Positions 61,758 through 64,000 of a stretch of DNA of 64,000 bases are shown piece by piece; positions within the stretch are counted from its first letter, which is position 1; each line of letters starts with the position of its first letter. The DNA is from JARRJS01 sp037388885. GTDB lineage: Bacteria > Gemmatimonadota > Gemmatimonadetes > Longimicrobiales > RSA9. The position numbers were made by a program, and so were the translations under genes. The stretch is from positions 23,567-87,566 of the forward strand of contig JARRJS010000038.1 of assembly GCA_037388885.1 (NCBI GenBank), in the 5' to 3' direction. The notes beneath the pieces were generated by a model that worked only from the letters and a program-made list of their open reading frames with translations, was not told the DNA's origin and did no database searches.

Positions 61758-62495
61758 ATGGCTGTATCACGGGACGAAGAGACCGCGCCGGTCAAGTATG
61801 GGCGGGTGTTGCTGAAGTTGAGCGGTGAGGTGCTGGCCGGCGACCAGGGCTTCGGCATCTCCATGGCAGCGGTGGACCGGCTGGCGGCGCAGATCACGAA
61901 GGTTCACCAGCTGGGTGTCGCGCTGGGTCTGGTGATCGGCGGGGGCAACATCATGCGCGGCACGCGGGCCAGCCAGGAGGGACTGGACCGCGTAAACGCG
62001 GACTACATGGGCATGCTCGCGACGGTCATCAACGCCCTGGCCATGCAGGACCTGCTGGAACGCAAGGGTATCACGACGCGGGTCATGACGGCCATCCGGA
62101 TGGAGCAGCTGGCGGAACCCTATATTCGACGCCGCGCGCTACGACACCTGGAAAAGGGACGCGTGGTGATCTTCGCGGGCGGTACGGGCAACCCGTACTT
62201 TTCGACGGACACGGCGGCGGTGCTGCGAGCCATTGAGATGGAAGCCGACGTGCTCATCAAGGCCACGAAGGTGGAGGGCGTGTTCAGCGCGGACCCGATC
62301 AAGGATCCCGACGCGGAATTCTTCCCGAAGCTCAGCTTCATGGACGTCATGACGCGCGAGTTGCGCGTCATGGACGCCGCCGCCGTGTCATTGTGCAAGG
62401 ACAACGACGTTCCCATCGTCGTGCTGAATATCCAGGACCGGGATTCGGTGGTCCGGGCGATCCGCGGCGAACGCGTGGGGACGCTGGTTTCGTAG
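61758..62495 (+). CDS. pyrH: UMP kinase
   Basis: PyrH phosphorylates UMP to UDP, for nucleic acid and peptidoglycan precursor synthesis. The 245-residue amino-acid-kinase fold shows GRVLLKLSGEVLAGDQGFGI, GVALGLVIGGGNIMRG, ATVINALAMQDLLERKG, GRVVIFAGGTGNPYFSTDTA and DPIKDPDAEFFPKLSF. It sits in the classic rpsB-tsf-pyrH-frr order. A possible frr promoter -10 (TATACT) follows its stop. Confidence 0.97.
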   Translation: MAVSRDEETAPVKYGRVLLKLSGEVLAGDQGFGISMAAVDRLAAQITKVHQLGVALGLVIGGGNIMRGTRASQEGLDRVNADYMGMLATVINALAMQDLLERKGITTRVMTAIRMEQLAEPYIRRRALRHLEKGRVVIFAGGTGNPYFSTDTAAVLRAIEMEADVLIKATKVEGVFSADPIKDPDAEFFPKLSFMDVMTRELRVMDAAAVSLCKDNDVPIVVLNIQDRDSVVRAIRGERVGTLVS

Positions 62496-62527
62496 CGTTC
62501 GCAAGCCTATACTTGGGAACCAGTTCC
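62485..62527 (+). promoter_or_regulatory. Possible frr promoter with inverted repeat
   Basis: TATACT (62508-62513) is a consensus -10, but the -35 place (TGGTTT, 62485-62490) is weak. GGAACCAGTTCC (62516-62527) is a perfect 5-2-5 palindrome at the expected transcript start. Confidence 0.35.
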
Positions 62528-62551
62528 GCAATTTCCAACGGAGGAAGAGGC

Positions 62552-63103
62552 ATGCCGACCATCGCTGCGGCGCGGAAGCTCATGGACGATGCGGTGGAAG
62601 CGATGCGCAGGGAATTCGCTTCCGTGCGAACGGGGAAAGCGAGCCCGGCACTGCTGGACACCATCAAGGTGGATGCGTACGGCTCCAAGATGCCCTTGAA
62701 TCAGGTTGCGACCGTCAGCACGCCGGAGCCGCGTCTGCTGGTTGTACAACCGTGGGACAAGGGCTTGCTGCAGGCGGTGGAGAAGGCCATCCAGGCATCC
62801 GACTTGGGGTTGAATCCTGCGAACGACGGAAATCTGATCCGTATCCCGATCCCGCAGCTGAACGAGGAACGGCGCAAGGAACTGGTGCGGATGCTGCACA
62901 AGGTCGCCGAAGAGGGGCGTGTGAGCGTGCGCCATGCACGGCAGGAGGCCAACAAGGCCATCAAGCAGGAGCAGTCGGACCACGATATCAGTGAGGACGA
63001 AGGGCGTCGCCAGATGGACGAGGTCCAGGAGCTGACGGACGATTACATCAAGCGTCTTGACGCGATGCTGGCGGCGAAGGAAGAGGAGGTGATGGAAGTC
63101 TGA
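62552..63103 (+). CDS. frr: Ribosome recycling factor
   Basis: RRF splits the post-termination ribosome with EF-G. The 183-residue protein has REFASVRTGKASPALLDTIK, YGSKMPLNQVATVSTPEPR, WDKGLLQAVEKAIQASDLGL, RIPIPQLNEERRKELV, and the C-terminal helix ending LDAMLAAKEEEVMEV. Start ATG 62552 follows GGAGGAAGAGG. It is full length. Confidence 0.97.
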   Translation: MPTIAAARKLMDDAVEAMRREFASVRTGKASPALLDTIKVDAYGSKMPLNQVATVSTPEPRLLVVQPWDKGLLQAVEKAIQASDLGLNPANDGNLIRIPIPQLNEERRKELVRMLHKVAEEGRVSVRHARQEANKAIKQEQSDHDISEDEGRRQMDEVQELTDDYIKRLDAMLAAKEEEVMEV

Positions 63104-63232
63104 GCAGGCCAAGACTTCCAGGCGGGGGCGAAGGCGAGGGCGGACGTTGTGGCAATAAGGGCAAGGGTGTGGGCGGGGCCCGGACCGGTGCAGGGCAGGT
63201 GCCGGGGCGGAGTGCCTGAGAGGGACTGAAAC

Positions 63233-63976
63233 ATGGCTTCTCAGCGATTGCAGGCGATCAAGGTGGATGGGCGCATTCCGGTGCACGTGGCCGTCATCAT
63301 GGACGGCAACGGGCGTTGGGCGCGTGCGCGCGGCTTGCCGCGGTATCGAGGTCACAATGCGGGCATGAAGGCGGTGCGCGAGACCATCGAGGGAGCCATC
63401 GAAGCGGGCGTGCAGTGCCTCACGCTCTTTGCGTTCTCGGAAGAGAACTGGAATCGCCCCGATCGCGAGATCAACGCGCTGATGTTGCTGTTGCAGCGGT
63501 ACGTGGAAAAGGAACAGGAAGAGCTGAAGCAACAGGGCGTGGAGGTGCGAGTCCACGGCGACATGAACCGGGTCCCGGCGGGGCCGGCGGCGGCGATTCG
63601 CAAGATCCAGGAATACACGCGAGGTGGGGCGGTGCTTCGTCTCAACCTGATGATCAGCTACGGCGGGCGAGCCGAGCTGGTGCGCGCCGCGCAGAGGCTG
63701 GCGACACAGGTGCAGTCGGGCGAGCTGCGCCCCGAGGATATCGACCAGGAACGCTTTGCGAACAACCTGTATACAGCCGGACTGCCGGATCCCGATCTGT
63801 TGATCCGGACCTCGGGCGAGATGCGCATCAGCAATTTCCTCCTGTGGCAGCTTGCATACACGGAGCTGTACTTCTCGCCCGTGTTGTGGCCTGATTTCGA
63901 CCGCGAGCGGCTGTACGAAGCCATCGAGGCGTACCAGAAGCGGGAACGCCGCTTCGGACGCGTTTCGGCCAGCTGA
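63233..63976 (+). CDS. uppS: Undecaprenyl diphosphate synthase
   Basis: UppS makes the C55 lipid carrier for cell-wall synthesis. The 247-residue protein shows HVAVIMDGNGRWARARGLPR (with the catalytic Asp in M-D-G-N-G), GHNAGMKAVRETIEG, LTLFAFSEENWNRP, YGGRAELVRAAQ and LPDPDLLIRTSGEMRISNFL. It is followed at the window end by the start of another region. The 129-bp gap before it has no gene that I can see. Confidence 0.97.
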   Translation: MASQRLQAIKVDGRIPVHVAVIMDGNGRWARARGLPRYRGHNAGMKAVRETIEGAIEAGVQCLTLFAFSEENWNRPDREINALMLLLQRYVEKEQEELKQQGVEVRVHGDMNRVPAGPAAAIRKIQEYTRGGAVLRLNLMISYGGRAELVRAAQRLATQVQSGELRPEDIDQERFANNLYTAGLPDPDLLIRTSGEMRISNFLLWQLAYTELYFSPVLWPDFDRERLYEAIEAYQKRERRFGRVSAS

Positions 63977-64000
63977 GGCGGATGGCGCGCGGCGAGCTCG

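Overview
The window is a high-GC, densely coded bacterial chromosome segment. Housekeeping genes dominate, with Gram-negative features: BamA-like barrels, TolC/HlyD/MacB efflux, an NtrY/NtrX-type two-component pair and an MglA/MglB switch. The gene orders rpsF-rpsR-DUF2232-rplI-rsfS and rpoD-rplM-rpsI-rpsB-tsf-pyrH-frr-uppS, together with a bacillithiol-type deacetylase and a peptidase/propeller/barrel protein, suggest Gemmatimonadota. This assignment is an inference from content and style; no 16S gene is present.

Layout. 1-2960 is a gene-poor decay island. It holds the C-terminal stub of a tyrosine recombinase with an in-frame TAG, a frameshifted secreted-protein pseudogene, and two paralogous glycine-zipper proteins, one of which has ATT where its sister has ATG. 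2973-5565 is the S6/S18/L9/RsfS cluster behind a good promoter. 5587-13913 holds a large peptidase-propeller-barrel protein, a membrane protein with a degenerate ParA-like ATPase domain plus a SPOR-like tail, and SMC. 13931-17089 holds an RNase Z-like hydrolase, DAHP synthase, YraN, a small HTH-like protein and a CoA-binding protein. The SRP RNA gene at 17172-17274 has its own promoter and terminator and lies just before dnaX-ybaB-recR and an MglB/MglA module. 21582-28552 holds a pgsA with an internal deletion, cinA, a lipase, grpE, a frameshifted dnaJ, mnmA and a cysteine desulfurase.

28641-36664 has a probably leaderless HIRAN-like gene, bshB1 and a complete ABC efflux operon on the minus strand. 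36730-47291 has a creatininase-like protein, a giant NtrY-like kinase, a DegP-like lipoprotein protease and a second efflux operon that lacks its own ATPase. 47514-56849 carries comM, a PLP decarboxylase, a sulfite-oxidase-like remnant, larE with a small domain-like neighbour, thpR, a gene split by an in-frame TAG, an NtrX-like regulator and an aldehyde dehydrogenase. 57072-63976 carries lepB, a primary-type sigma factor and the translation/UMP kinase/undecaprenyl series.

The most notable observations are the broken genes. dnaJ and pgsA, normally important or essential, each carry a clean lesion and should be checked against reads. The 52958-53626 gene has an in-frame amber codon. Several promoters match the sigma-70 pattern with 17-nt spacers. 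I found no CRISPR array, tRNA, rRNA or intact mobile element. I see unusual pieces but no clearly new multi-gene system.
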